A stretch of 64,000 nt of DNA from Roseivivax jejudonensis (GCF_900172265.1 NZ_FWFK01000006.1:186001-250000); one strand, 5' to 3'. Shown: positions 1-10,443, counted from the stretch's first letter. The notes: generated by a model not told the origin, from the letters alone. Translations and numbers: made by a program.

Positions 1-3000
1 ACGCAGACCTTCACGCTGGCCGTGGGCGACACGCCGGACCTGCGCGAGCCGATCGTGATCGAGGCCGAGGACTTCACCGGCCTCGCCGACAGCGGCTTCG
101 TGGCCGAGAACATCTCGACCGCGTCTGGCGGGCGGGACATCCGTGCGCCGCAGAACAGCACCGTGTCGGTGACCACCGACACCACGGCGGTCGGCGCGAC
201 GGGCTTCTACACCGTGACCGTGCGCTATTTCGACGAGACCGACGGATCGAGCATCGGCCGGATCCTCGTCGGCGGCGAGGAGATCGGCACCTGGGCCTTC
301 GAGGAAGGCACGCCGGTGTTCGGCGGGCCGACCGGCACGTCGATCCAGCGCGGCAACATCCGCGAGATCAGCTTCGACACCGTGTTCACCGCGGGTGACC
401 TCACGGTCGAGGTGACCGCGGGCGGCGGAGAGCTTGGCCGGGTCGACCTGATCGAGCTGACTCCGGCGGACGATCCCGCGCCGCGCCTGACCACCACGGC
501 GCTGGCGGCGGACGAGAACGCCGCCGCGGCGGGCGTGATTGACGCGCCGGGCGCGACATCGTTCGCGCTCGTGGACGGGGAGGGCGACAACGCGCTCTTC
601 TCAATCGACGACACCGGCGCGCTCACCTTCCTCGCGGCGCCGGACTTCGAGGCGCCCGGGGACGGCGACACCGACAACGTCTACGAGGTCGTCGTCGAGG
701 CCACGAACGCCAACGGCACGGCCACCGGCACCGTCGAGGTGACCGTCGCGGACGTGAACGAGGCGCCTGGTCTGACCGTCACGCCGATCCTCGCGTCGCT
801 GACCGAGGACACCGACACCAGCGCGCCGATCGCCGTCGCCGACATCGTCGTCACGGACGACGCGCTGGGGACCAACACGCTCACCCTCACGGGGGCCGAT
901 GCCAGCCTCTTCGAGATCGTGGGCGGACAGCTCGTGCTCCGGGCCGGTACCGTCCTCGACGCGGCGACGAACGGTGTGCTCGACGTGTCGGTGGTGCTCG
1001 ACGACGCCACGCTCGGCACCGCCGAGGAAGCGACCGAGAGCCTGAGCGTTGCGGTCACGACGGAGGACGGCACCCCTGCCCCCGAGGTCGTGCTGCGCGT
1101 CAACGCCTTCGGTCCCGAGGTGCAGGCGACCGACGGGGGGCCGAACTGGCTCGCCGACACGGAGGCCGCGCCGTCGGAGTTCCTGACGACGACGAACAAC
1201 CGGGGCGACGCACCCGCGGCCGGCTACAGCGGCAGCGCCGCGGCGATCCCGGAGGACGTCCCGGAGGCGGTGCTCGACACCGCGCGGTCGAGCGACGCCT
1301 CGTTCTCCTACGACGTGCCCGTCGAGAACGGCACCTACCAGGTGAACCTCTACGTGGCGGAGCTGTTCTCGGGCGGACAGTCCGGCGGCTTCCGGGTCTT
1401 CGACTTCTCGGTCGAGGGCAGCGTGCCGGCGGCGTTCGACAACGTCGATCCGGGCACGGCCTACGGTGCCGACGTGGGCGTCCTGACGACCACGGTCGAG
1501 GTCACCGACGGGGTGCTGAACCTCGGCGTTCTCAAGGACACCGTCGAGGGCATCCAGAACCCGATTCTCAACGCCTTCGAACTGGTCAAGCTCCCGGATA
1601 TCGACCTGACGCCGCCGAGCGCGACCCTCGCGATCGTGAACCCGGAGACGGCGGACGGTCCGCTCGGCGTCGAGGTGACGCTGGCCGATCCGGACGACGT
1701 GGACCCCGAAACCTTCGACGCGGGCGATCTCGCCTTCTCGATCGGCGGGTTCGAGGTTCCGGCGGCGATCACCTTCGATGGCTACGAGGCCGGAGTCGCG
1801 AGCTACTCGGTCGCGGCGCCGGACGGCGGATGGGTCGACGACACCCAGGTCGGGGTCACGCTGCAGGACGGCGCGATCGCCGACGCGGCGAGCAACGGCA
1901 ACGCCGAAGTGACGGTCGGGGCCCAGATCGAGATCGGCGGCGGTTCGACCGGCGGCGGCGACGGCGAAGAAGGACCGGCGCTGCTGCGCATCAACGCCTT
2001 CGGACCCGAGGTCGCGGCGATCGACGGCGGCGTGGTCTGGCAGGCCGACGGGGAGGGCGCGGCGAACTCGCCCTACCTCGTGGTCACCGAGGATCGCGGC
2101 GACGCTTTCGGCTTCGCCGGCGACCCCGCCACCATCCCGGGCGACGTGCCCGTGGCGGTGATGAACACCGCGCGGTCGAGCGATCTGCCGTTCGGCTACG
2201 ACATCCCGGTGTCGGATCTCGCCGGAAACGGCAACTACACCGTGACCCTGCACCTGGCCGAGCTCTTTGACGGCAACACGGCGCCGGGTAACCGGGTGTT
2301 CGACGTGGCGATCGAGGGCCAGACCTTCGGCGTGCTCGACAACATCGACCCCGCGCTTCTGGGCGGCGGTCAGGATGCAACGGAGCTGAAGTACAACGTC
2401 ACGGTCAGCGACGGGACGCTCGACATCGACTTCCTGCAGGACCTGGTCGACAACCCGATCGTCAACGGTATCGAGATCGCCAGCTTCTCCGGCGAGGTCG
2501 AGGGTCCGCCGGATCCGGTCGATCCGACCGGTGCGCTCGAGGCCTTCGCGTCGCAGTCCGACCTTGTCACGTCCGCCAGCTACACCGGTGGCGAAATCGG
2601 CTCGGCCTACCTTTCGATCATGACCGGCAACAACAACGTGCAGGCCTCCAACTTCGGCGGCAGCTCGTTCGAGGTCACCAATACCGGCGACAAGACGATC
2701 TCGGCGATCTTCATCGACGTCGAGGGCGCGCTCTATCCCGACAGCGTGTTCGATCCGGACGGGCAGGGCGGCGACGGGGCCTTCAAGAACTGGGCGATCG
2801 ACAGCGACGGCGACACCGGGGCGTACATCACCGGCACGGGCTACTTCCTGCCCGGCATCGATCCGATCCCGAATACGGGCGGCGCCGGCGGCGCCAGCAA
2901 CGGCGGCTTCAAGGGCGCGATGGTCAAGTTCAATCCGGCGAACGACGGCGGGTTCAACAGCACCGAGACCGTCGGTTTCTCGGGCGACATGGATCCCAAC

Positions 3001-5133
3001 TCCGTCGCCGGGATGGACAAGGGCGACATCGACGGCTCCGCGATCCTGAGCTGGGACGTGGGCGGCATCTCGGGCCACGAGCTCATCGGGTCGACCTTCA
3101 CGGTCCTGTTCGACGACGGCTCGACCGCGAGCGGATCGCTCGCGTCCGACGGCAGCTCGGCCGGATCGCACGCGATCGCGACCGAGGCGCCGACCGCCAC
3201 TGCGCCGGGCCTCACGGTCAACGGGGTCAACCCGGGCGGGGCCGGCACCTACGGCGGCACCGTGCCCAGCGTGATCGTCTCGGGGGATCCGGGCGACGTG
3301 GTCCGGATCACGCTCTCCAAGGGCTTCAACCCGGTGGTGGAGCAGTCGAACGGGATCGCCGACATCGTGAACGCGCGGCTCGAACGCTACGCCTTCGAGG
3401 CCAACAACGCCTTCGACGTCCAGAGCGTCGAGGTCACGATCGGCGCGGGCGGCACCTTCGACGCCTCGACGCTCTTCGACTACGACGATCCGATCAACAA
3501 CAACGTGGGCTCGGGCAGCTTTGCCGGGGACGACGTGCAGCCGATCGCCTTCGTCGCCACCAAGATCGAGGCCGGCGGGCAGGAGCTGCCGCTCGGACCG
3601 ACATCGCGGCCGATCTACCTCGAGAACGTGGGTGGTCCGGTCGTCGGCGATCCGGTCACCCCGGCGCCCGAGGGCTACTACCAGCTTCTCGGCTCGGGCA
3701 ACGCCGCCTACTTCAAGATCCAGATCGAGGATGCGGGCACCAACCCGGGCGGCAAGTGGTCCTTCCTCGACGCCCCCGACAGCGAGGGCCGTCAGTCCGG
3801 GTTCCAGGGCGAGGGCTACTACCTCTTCGGCAGCAACACCTCGACCGGGATCGACAACCAGGTCGGCGGCAACGAGATGCTGGAATACACGATCTTCGTG
3901 CCGGAAGGAGAGACGGGGACCTACAACTTCGTTCTTCGCGCCAGCCGCGACGGCACGGAGGCGAGCGACCAGCAGAACGACATCTGGCTCAACTTCAAGC
4001 ACGCCGAGGATCCGGGCGTCGGCGACATCGAGGAGTTCCTCGTTCTCAACGGCAACGAGGCCGAACCGACGGCGGACGGCTTCGTGAAGCTCTTCGGCGG
4101 GCCCAACAACGGCTCGTGGGGCAACGCGACCGGGATCGACGGCGTGCCGGGCAACCCGAACGCGCAGCTCCAGATCTCGGAGCCGGGGCTCTACACGATC
4201 CAGATCGACGGCCGCAGCCAGGGCTTCCACCTCGACAGCTTCGTGCTGGAGAAGGCGGGCGGATCGAGCCCGGGGAACGGATCGGCGAACTCGCCCTTCG
4301 TGACCACGGGCGACACCCTGCCCACCGTCGTCGACCCGATCGACGATCTGTCGGTGGTCGTGGGCAACGGCACCACGATCGATGCAGGCGACGCGTTCGA
4401 GGATCTCGACCTCGATCCGCTGACCTTCTCGCTCAACGGCGCGCCGTCGGGTGTCAGCATCGATCCCGGGACCGGCGTGGTCTCCATCGGCGACGGCTTG
4501 TCGATCGGGACCTATCAGATCACGGTCTCGGCCACCGATGACGACGCCAACGTCGCCAGCGACACCTTCACGCTGAACGTGACCGAGCAGCCGACCGGCG
4601 GCACGATCACGGCGACCATCGCGTCGGGCAGCGACGACACCGACCAGAACGCCGGCGGCGGTGCGGTCAACGTCACCAAGACCGATCTGGAACTTGGCGA
4701 CAGCGGCCGGGACATCGGGCTGCGCTTCACCGGTCTCGATCTCGAGTTCCTCGAGAGCGTGACCATCACGGGCGCCTATCTCGAGTTCACCAACCGGGCG
4801 AGCGGCGGCAGCAGCGGCACGATCGAGGCGGCCATCGCGCTGGAGGACTCGGTCTCGACCGAAACCTTCAGCCAGGCCAACGCGCCGCTCACTCGCGACC
4901 AGTTCGACTTCGTGACGGACTGGGTGGACAGCGACGTGCCCGGCGGGGGCGAGACGTTCGAGAGCGCGGACTTCACCGAGATGCTCGAAGCGTTCCTGAC
5001 CGACAAGGCGGGCGGTCTGTCCAGCAGCGACGACCTCGTCTTCGTCATCACCGACGAGGCGGGCATCCGGAAGATGTCCTCGTTCGAGGGCGGCAGCCCG
5101 GCCGAACTCGTGATCGAGTGGGACGCGCTCTGA
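1..5133 (+). CDS. Partial: giant secreted multi-domain protein with two malectin domains (3' part)
   Basis: The reading frame is open from base 1, so the start lies outside the window; about 1,710 codons are seen. In order by nucleotide: the end of an Ig-like domain (TFTLAV), a carbohydrate-binding-like domain opening with IVIEAEDF (43-470), a cadherin-like repeat ending VADVNEAPG (481-770), a second weaker one (772-1065), malectin domain 1 (LRVNAFGPEV, 1081-1600), an Ig-like segment (1606-1945), a Gly-rich linker, malectin domain 2 (LRINAFGPEV, 1981-2490), two large beta-rich regions of unknown type (2540-4255), an Ig-like domain (4315-4590) and a terminal domain resembling DNRLRE-type modules (4600-5133). 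The acidic, Asp/Gly/Thr-rich composition with almost no Cys fits an extracellular adhesin or polysaccharide-binding protein. No RTX nonapeptides are visible at the C-terminus, so the export route is unclear. The downstream glycosyltransferase genes suggest it binds a glycan. Domain types are fairly sure; function is inferred. Confidence 0.8.
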   Translation, partial: TQTFTLAVGDTPDLREPIVIEAEDFTGLADSGFVAENISTASGGRDIRAPQNSTVSVTTDTTAVGATGFYTVTVRYFDETDGSSIGRILVGGEEIGTWAFEEGTPVFGGPTGTSIQRGNIREISFDTVFTAGDLTVEVTAGGGELGRVDLIELTPADDPAPRLTTTALAADENAAAAGVIDAPGATSFALVDGEGDNALFSIDDTGALTFLAAPDFEAPGDGDTDNVYEVVVEATNANGTATGTVEVTVADVNEAPGLTVTPILASLTEDTDTSAPIAVADIVVTDDALGTNTLTLTGADASLFEIVGGQLVLRAGTVLDAATNGVLDVSVVLDDATLGTAEEATESLSVAVTTEDGTPAPEVVLRVNAFGPEVQATDGGPNWLADTEAAPSEFLTTTNNRGDAPAAGYSGSAAAIPEDVPEAVLDTARSSDASFSYDVPVENGTYQVNLYVAELFSGGQSGGFRVFDFSVEGSVPAAFDNVDPGTAYGADVGVLTTTVEVTDGVLNLGVLKDTVEGIQNPILNAFELVKLPDIDLTPPSATLAIVNPETADGPLGVEVTLADPDDVDPETFDAGDLAFSIGGFEVPAAITFDGYEAGVASYSVAAPDGGWVDDTQVGVTLQDGAIADAASNGNAEVTVGAQIEIGGGSTGGGDGEEGPALLRINAFGPEVAAIDGGVVWQADGEGAANSPYLVVTEDRGDAFGFAGDPATIPGDVPVAVMNTARSSDLPFGYDIPVSDLAGNGNYTVTLHLAELFDGNTAPGNRVFDVAIEGQTFGVLDNIDPALLGGGQDATELKYNVTVSDGTLDIDFLQDLVDNPIVNGIEIASFSGEVEGPPDPVDPTGALEAFASQSDLVTSASYTGGEIGSAYLSIMTGNNNVQASNFGGSSFEVTNTGDKTISAIFIDVEGALYPDSVFDPDGQGGDGAFKNWAIDSDGDTGAYITGTGYFLPGIDPIPNTGGAGGASNGGFKGAMVKFNPANDGGFNSTETVGFSGDMDPNSVAGMDKGDIDGSAILSWDVGGISGHELIGSTFTVLFDDGSTASGSLASDGSSAGSHAIATEAPTATAPGLTVNGVNPGGAGTYGGTVPSVIVSGDPGDVVRITLSKGFNPVVEQSNGIADIVNARLERYAFEANNAFDVQSVEVTIGAGGTFDASTLFDYDDPINNNVGSGSFAGDDVQPIAFVATKIEAGGQELPLGPTSRPIYLENVGGPVVGDPVTPAPEGYYQLLGSGNAAYFKIQIEDAGTNPGGKWSFLDAPDSEGRQSGFQGEGYYLFGSNTSTGIDNQVGGNEMLEYTIFVPEGETGTYNFVLRASRDGTEASDQQNDIWLNFKHAEDPGVGDIEEFLVLNGNEAEPTADGFVKLFGGPNNGSWGNATGIDGVPGNPNAQLQISEPGLYTIQIDGRSQGFHLDSFVLEKAGGSSPGNGSANSPFVTTGDTLPTVVDPIDDLSVVVGNGTTIDAGDAFEDLDLDPLTFSLNGAPSGVSIDPGTGVVSIGDGLSIGTYQITVSATDDDANVASDTFTLNVTEQPTGGTITATIASGSDDTDQNAGGGAVNVTKTDLELGDSGRDIGLRFTGLDLEFLESVTITGAYLEFTNRASGGSSGTIEAAIALEDSVSTETFSQANAPLTRDQFDFVTDWVDSDVPGGGETFESADFTEMLEAFLTDKAGGLSSSDDLVFVITDEAGIRKMSSFEGGSPAELVIEWDAL

Positions 5134-5242
5134 TGCGCGGCCATCCCGCCCCTTGCGGCGCCCCTGTGATCCGGGGGCCCGCACCGGCCCGGGGCGCTTC
5201 GGCGTCCGGGCCGCCCGGCCTGCGGTCGGATCCGCGACGTCA

Positions 5243-8200
5243 ATGACGGCGCAGGGGCCGGACATTCCGTGCCGAGGGACGGGCCGTGCATGGCCGGCAT
5301 CCCTCTGGCCGGCGCTGGCCCTGCCGCTCGGCCGTTCGGCGGCGCAGCAGCGCCCGATCCGAGCCGCACGCCCCGATCGCGACCGGGACGGCGACCGCAC
5401 CGCGATCCGCGATCGCCTCGGAGCCGTCGGCGGCGCGGCCTTGCGCGCCTTGCGCGAGCGGCGCGAGGCGAGCTTCTCGGTCGCGCTGCTGCGCCTCTAT
5501 CTCCGCGTGCCCAGCCGGATCGGTCATCACTCACGCAAGGCACGCGGACTTCTGGCGCGGGAGGGGCTGGCCGGCGTCGCAGCGCTCGTCGGCCAGCACC
5601 TGTCGCGGCACCGGTTTCAGCGCGCCGCCGCGCGCCGGCTGGCGGATTATGCCGCGGCCGAGGCTCAGAACCTGCCGGCGGTCCGCGCGTGGACGGCAGC
5701 TCTGCCCGGCGGACCGGCAGAGCTGAACGCCGCCGACACGATGGAGGGTGTGCTGCGGCATCTCTACACCGCGCACGGCCTCTTCGACGCCGAGCACTAC
5801 CGCGACACCGTGCTGCCGGACGCCGACGATGACGCCTGCCTCGACCATTTCCTCACCCGGGGGCGCTTCGAGGGGGCGAACCCGAACCCCTACTTCGATT
5901 TCCTCGGCTACCTGTTCCGCTACCCCGACGTCGCGGCGGGCGGCATCGATCCGTGCCTGCACTACGCCTTCTTCGGCTGGACCGAAGGGCGGGTCTCGGG
6001 CAGCGCCTTCGACGGGCCGGACTACCTGCGGCGCAACGCGGACGTGGCCGAGGCGGCGATCCCGCCCTTCGTGCATTTCATGACCGCGGGCCGCGCCGAA
6101 GGGCGCCATCCGGCCCCGGCCGCGCGGCCCGCGCCGGGCCCCGTGGCGGCCCCCGAGCCCGGCGACGCGCCGGCCGCCTCCAAGGGCACGATCGTCCTCG
6201 TCAGCCATGACGCGGGCGTCGGCGGAGCGCAGAAGCTCGTGCAGAGCATGGCGCGCTGGATCACGGACCGCACGCTCTACGACGTGCGCATCGTCTGCAT
6301 GGAGGGCGGCGGCCTTCTGCACGAGTTCGAGGCCATCGCGCCGACCTTCGTTTTGTCCGGAGCCCCGGAGGAGACCGCCGAAGCCGCCCTCGATGCGTTC
6401 TGCGGCGGCGCGGTGCGCGGCCTCGTGATGAACTCGATCGCCAGCCTCGGCGTGCTGGCACACTGGGGCCGGGATACGCCGACGATCGCGTACATCCACG
6501 AGCTGCCGCGCGTGCTCGCGTCGCATCCCGCGGCGGTCGCGCTCCTGCGCGGGCGCGTCGACACGGTGATCGCGGGCAGCGACGCGGTGGCCGAGGCGCT
6601 TCGCGGCGACTGCGCGGTCCCGTCCGAGCGCATCACGGTTCAGCACGCCTTCGTCACGGCTGCGCCCGAGGGCGGGCCCGACGCGCGCCGCGCCGCACGC
6701 GACAGGCTGGGTCTGCCGCAGGACGCGCACATCGTGGCGGGCTGCGGGATGCTCCACTGGCGCAAGTCGCCCGAGGTCTTCGTCGAGGTCGCGGCCGAGG
6801 TCCTGTCGCGCGCGCCGGGGCCCGTGCAGTTCGTCTGGGTCGGCGGCGGCCCGGACCAGGAAGCGTGCGAGGCGCTCGTCCGCGACCGGGGGATCGCGGA
6901 CCACGTGACGTTTACCGGCTACTGCCCGGACGTGCAGGACCACCTCACGGCGGCGGACGTGTTCCTGCTGACCTCGGTCGAGGATGCCTTCCCGCTCGTC
7001 TGCCTGATGGCTGCGGGGGCCGGCACGCCGGTCCTGTGCTTCGATGAGGCGGGCGGCGCGCCCGAGCTGGTCGCGCAAGGCTGCGGCAGCGCGGTTCCGT
7101 TCATGGACGTCGCCGCCATGGCGCACGCGACGCTCGACTACATCGGCGACGCGGACCGGCGCCACCGCGAGGGTGCGGCCGGCATCGACATCGTGCGCCG
7201 CCGCTACACCGCCGAGACGGCCTGTCCGCATCTCTTCTCGCGAATCCGGACGACGATGGGCGCGGCGCCCGGGGTCAGCATCGTGGTGCCCAACTACAAT
7301 TGCGGCGCCTTCCTCGCCGAGCGGCTCGCGTCGATCGAGGCGCAGAGCCTGCAGGATTTCGAGCTGCTCCTGCTCGACGATGCGTCCACCGACGGCTCGG
7401 CGGCGCTGCTGCACGACCTCGCGGCGCGGCGGCCCGACGCGCGCGTCGTGGTCAACGCCGAGAACACGGGATCGCCCTTCGCACAATGGATCCGCGGGAT
7501 GGAGATGGCGCGCAGCCCGCTCGTCTGGATCGCGGAGGCGGACGACACCTGCGCGCCCGAGTTCCTGCGCACGCTGCTGCCGCGGATGGAGGACCGGAAC
7601 GTCTTTCTCGCCCATGCGCGGTCGGTTCCCGTCGATGCCGACGGCGCGCCGCTCGGCGACTATGCCGCGCTCTATCTCGACCGGATCGCGCCCGACCGCT
7701 GGGCCGCGTCCTATACCGCAACGGACCGCGAGGAGGTGATCTCGGGGCTCGGGATCGCCAATTGCATCCCGAACGCGAGCGCCGTGATCCTACGCCGCTT
7801 CGAGATCGAGCCCGCGTTCCGCGAGGCCGTCACCGGGATGCGCATCTGCGGCGACTGGCTGTTCTATCTCCGGGCGCTGCGCGGCGGGCTGCTGGCCTAC
7901 GCGCACGCGCCACTCAACTTCCACCGGCGCCACGGCGGGACGGTGACGGCCGAGGTGGAGGGCTCGCCCCGCTATTTCGCCGAGATGGCGCGCACCCGCG
8001 CCTTCATCGAGGAGACCTGGCCCTTGCCGGAGGCGGTGCGCGCGCGGGCCGAGGCGTTCCACCGCGCCGATGCCGACCGTTTCGGGGTCGCCCGGCTCCC
8101 GGCGCCCCCGGTGCCGGCGGCCGCGCGGGCCGAGCGCCTGCCGGCGATGCTCTTCGTCACGCCCGACCTGTCGCCCGGGGGCGGACAGTTGTTCACGATC

Positions 8201-9295
8201 CGCCTTGCCAACGCGTGGGCGTCGCGGGGCGGGCGCGCGGTGCTCTACAACGTCGGCCACGTGGCCGACCACGCGGACGTGGTCGCGCGGATCGACCCGA
8301 CCGTGGCGCTCTTCGGTCCGGAGGATGTCGGGCGTGCGCCGCTCGAGTCGCTGTGCCACCGCTTCGGGATCGAGGTGGTGCACTCGTCGATCTGGTGGGC
8401 CGACCGGTTCGTGGAGGCCCAGATCGGGGCACTGCCGGATCTCGGCTGGCTGGTCACGATGCATGGCTGTCACGCGACGCTGGATCGCGACCCGGCCATC
8501 GACACCGACTTCGCCGCCGCCTTCGCGCGGATGCGGGGACGGGTGGACCGCTGGGTCTGCGTCGCCGACGCGAACCGTCGCATCTTCGACGCGCACGGGG
8601 CACCGGAAGGCCCGGTCGGGCGCATCGTGAACGGGGTGTCCGACCACGTCGCCGCGCCGCGCAGCCGCGCCGACCTCGGGCTGCGGGACGATGCGGTGGT
8701 GTTCTGCCTCGCAAGCCGCGCCATCCCCGAAAAGGGCTGGGCGCTCGCCGCGGACATGACGGCCCGGCTCAACGCCGCGGGCCTGGCGGCGGACCTCCTT
8801 CTCGTCGGCAGCGGGCCCGAGGCCGATCGGCTGGCGGCGGAGGCGCGGCCGCACGTGCATCTCTGCGGTCACGTGCGCGACGCGATGCCCTATCTCGCGG
8901 CCTGCGACATCGCGCTGCTGCCCAGCACGTTCTCGGGCGAGTCGCTGCCGCTCGCGGTGATCGAGGCGATGGCGCTCGGCAAGCCGGTGGTCGCCACCGA
9001 CATCGGCGACATCGCCTGGATGGTCGGCACGGGGCAGGGGGCCGCGGGCTGCGTTGTCCCGATCCCGGCCGACGGCGATGTCGCGACCGGGTTCGTCGCC
9101 GCCTGCACCGATCTCGCCGGCGACGCGCACCTGCGCGCCGACCTCGGGCGCGCCGCCCGCGCGCGCTACCGGCGCTGGTTCACCGAAACCGAGATGGTGG
9201 ACCGCTACGCGGCCGAATACCGCGCGATCCTCGCCGCGCGGCGTCCGGCCGACACCGAGTCTCCCGGATACCCTTCGATCGGAAAGGCCATTTGA
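5243..9295 (+). CDS. Triple-module glycosyltransferase (GT4-GT2-GT4) with N-terminal repeat region
   Basis: Predicted cytoplasmic glycosyltransferase of about 1,350 residues. The N-terminal third holds repeats of the form FDAEHYRDTV...HFLTRGRFEG and PDVAAGGIDP...GWTEGR, found ahead of many multi-domain transferases. Module 1 starts near residue 315 (VSHDAGVGGAQKL) and is GT-B fold, GT4-like, with EDAFPLVCLMAAGAGTPVL in the donor-binding region. Module 2 starts near residue 676 (SIVVPNYN, LLLLDDASTDGS) and is GT2-like (GT-A). Module 3 starts near residue 968 (PDLSPGGGQLF) and is GT4-like, with SGESLPLAVIEAMALGKPV carrying the usual E-x7-E. Three modules suggest that one polypeptide adds several sugars. 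The start is uncertain: ATG at 5243 is used here, the frame is open from a TTG at 5153, and neither has a strong ribosome binding site. The stop overlaps the next start (TGATG), so the genes are translationally coupled. Confidence 0.82.
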   Translation: MTAQGPDIPCRGTGRAWPASLWPALALPLGRSAAQQRPIRAARPDRDRDGDRTAIRDRLGAVGGAALRALRERREASFSVALLRLYLRVPSRIGHHSRKARGLLAREGLAGVAALVGQHLSRHRFQRAAARRLADYAAAEAQNLPAVRAWTAALPGGPAELNAADTMEGVLRHLYTAHGLFDAEHYRDTVLPDADDDACLDHFLTRGRFEGANPNPYFDFLGYLFRYPDVAAGGIDPCLHYAFFGWTEGRVSGSAFDGPDYLRRNADVAEAAIPPFVHFMTAGRAEGRHPAPAARPAPGPVAAPEPGDAPAASKGTIVLVSHDAGVGGAQKLVQSMARWITDRTLYDVRIVCMEGGGLLHEFEAIAPTFVLSGAPEETAEAALDAFCGGAVRGLVMNSIASLGVLAHWGRDTPTIAYIHELPRVLASHPAAVALLRGRVDTVIAGSDAVAEALRGDCAVPSERITVQHAFVTAAPEGGPDARRAARDRLGLPQDAHIVAGCGMLHWRKSPEVFVEVAAEVLSRAPGPVQFVWVGGGPDQEACEALVRDRGIADHVTFTGYCPDVQDHLTAADVFLLTSVEDAFPLVCLMAAGAGTPVLCFDEAGGAPELVAQGCGSAVPFMDVAAMAHATLDYIGDADRRHREGAAGIDIVRRRYTAETACPHLFSRIRTTMGAAPGVSIVVPNYNCGAFLAERLASIEAQSLQDFELLLLDDASTDGSAALLHDLAARRPDARVVVNAENTGSPFAQWIRGMEMARSPLVWIAEADDTCAPEFLRTLLPRMEDRNVFLAHARSVPVDADGAPLGDYAALYLDRIAPDRWAASYTATDREEVISGLGIANCIPNASAVILRRFEIEPAFREAVTGMRICGDWLFYLRALRGGLLAYAHAPLNFHRRHGGTVTAEVEGSPRYFAEMARTRAFIEETWPLPEAVRARAEAFHRADADRFGVARLPAPPVPAAARAERLPAMLFVTPDLSPGGGQLFTIRLANAWASRGGRAVLYNVGHVADHADVVARIDPTVALFGPEDVGRAPLESLCHRFGIEVVHSSIWWADRFVEAQIGALPDLGWLVTMHGCHATLDRDPAIDTDFAAAFARMRGRVDRWVCVADANRRIFDAHGAPEGPVGRIVNGVSDHVAAPRSRADLGLRDDAVVFCLASRAIPEKGWALAADMTARLNAAGLAADLLLVGSGPEADRLAAEARPHVHLCGHVRDAMPYLAACDIALLPSTFSGESLPLAVIEAMALGKPVVATDIGDIAWMVGTGQGAAGCVVPIPADGDVATGFVAACTDLAGDAHLRADLGRAARARYRRWFTETEMVDRYAAEYRAILAARRPADTESPGYPSIGKAI

Positions 9296-10443
9296 TGACC
9301 CAATCGTATTTCACTCCGCTCGTCGTCGGCGCCGGTTACGGCACGCCGCCCCGCCATGCCGGGTTGCGCCAGACGCTCGCCTTTACCGGCAACAATTGCG
9401 GCAACCTGATCTTCTCGAGCGCCGTCGCGACGCTGTTCGAGGGGTGCCGCCGCGTGTCGTTCGATGCCGACCTGCCGAGCGAGGCGGCCGTCTCAGGCGC
9501 CGACAGCATCGTGCTCGTTGCCGCGAACTGGCTGAACGGTCGCGCAGATCTCGGCGAGCTGTGCGACCGGCTCGAGGCAACGGACCTGCCGGTCTTCGCA
9601 CTCGGGCTCGGCGCGCAGTCGGACCTGACCTTCACCATGCCGGTGCTGAAGCCCGGGACGAAACGGCTGATCGAGCTCCTGGCCGAGCGGGCGACGCTGA
9701 TCTCGGTGCGCGGGGAATTCTCGCGCTCCGTCCTGAACCACTACGGCATCCGCAACGCCGCGGTGACGGGCTGCCCGTCCTTCCTGCCGCTCGGGCGGCC
9801 GGGCGTGCAGCTGCGCCGCGCCACGCTGTCGGGCGGGCTGCAGCTGTCGGACGTGGCGCTGCACGGCACGCGGCACCATTTCAACGACGCGTCGAGCCCG
9901 GTGTCGCGGCACCTCTACCGGCACGCGTTCCGCTCTGGGATCGACCTCGTGCTGCAGTCGGAGCTTGCCGACATGTACTTCCTGCCGGGCATGGCGGACG
10001 CCTCGGGCGTGCCCGAGAAGGCCATGGCCGCGGTCGAGACTGTCTACGACGCCGACCGCTGGTCCATCGGCCTCTACCTGCGCGCGCACGGGCGCGCGTT
10101 CTTCCATTTCGGCTCGTGGATGGACTTCGCGCGCAGCAAGTCCTTCCTGCTCGGCACGCGCATCCACGCCACGATCGCGGGGCTTCTGGCGGGCACGCCG
10201 TCGATGCTGATCGCGCACGACGCCCGCACGGTCGAGCTGGCCGAGGCGATGGGCATCCCTTTCGTGCTCGAGAGCGAGATCGACATCGCCCGCCCGCTCG
10301 ACCTCGAGCGGCTGCGCGGCCGCGCGATCGAGACGATGCAGGAGACCGACCACCAGTCGTATTTCGACGAATTCGACACCTTCTTCGAGGCGAACGAACT
10401 GGCGCCGCGCATTCACCCACAGACGCTCATGGCCGCGCAATGA
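9295..10443 (+). CDS. Polysaccharide pyruvyl transferase family protein
   Basis: A 382-residue protein of the polysaccharide pyruvyl transferase type (PF04230-like), which usually moves pyruvate from phosphoenolpyruvate to a sugar to form a ketal on an exopolysaccharide. The N-terminal FTGNNCGNLIFSSAV resembles the family's opening GNxGD motif. Other family-like stretches are FALGLGAQSD, LISVRGEFSRSVL and a C-terminal GTRIHATIAGLLAGTPSMLIAHD, where the RIH is a usual conserved feature. The ATG overlaps the stop of the glycosyltransferase by one base, and its own stop overlaps the next ATG by four (ATGA), so it is in the same operon. Members of this family sometimes have other roles, so the substrate is open. 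Confidence 0.75.
   Translation: MTQSYFTPLVVGAGYGTPPRHAGLRQTLAFTGNNCGNLIFSSAVATLFEGCRRVSFDADLPSEAAVSGADSIVLVAANWLNGRADLGELCDRLEATDLPVFALGLGAQSDLTFTMPVLKPGTKRLIELLAERATLISVRGEFSRSVLNHYGIRNAAVTGCPSFLPLGRPGVQLRRATLSGGLQLSDVALHGTRHHFNDASSPVSRHLYRHAFRSGIDLVLQSELADMYFLPGMADASGVPEKAMAAVETVYDADRWSIGLYLRAHGRAFFHFGSWMDFARSKSFLLGTRIHATIAGLLAGTPSMLIAHDARTVELAEAMGIPFVLESEIDIARPLDLERLRGRAIETMQETDHQSYFDEFDTFFEANELAPRIHPQTLMAAQ

Noticed and set aside
601-5400. Very long open frame on the minus strand (about 1,600 codons) opposite the malectin gene
   Set aside because: It mirrors the codon pattern of the plus-strand gene; its translation is Arg/Asp/Val-rich without domains, as expected of a GC-rich shadow.
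7300-9294. Long plus-strand frame running into the pyruvyl transferase from upstream
   Set aside because: The part before 9295 is an out-of-frame reading of the glycosyltransferase; family homology begins only at ATG 9295.
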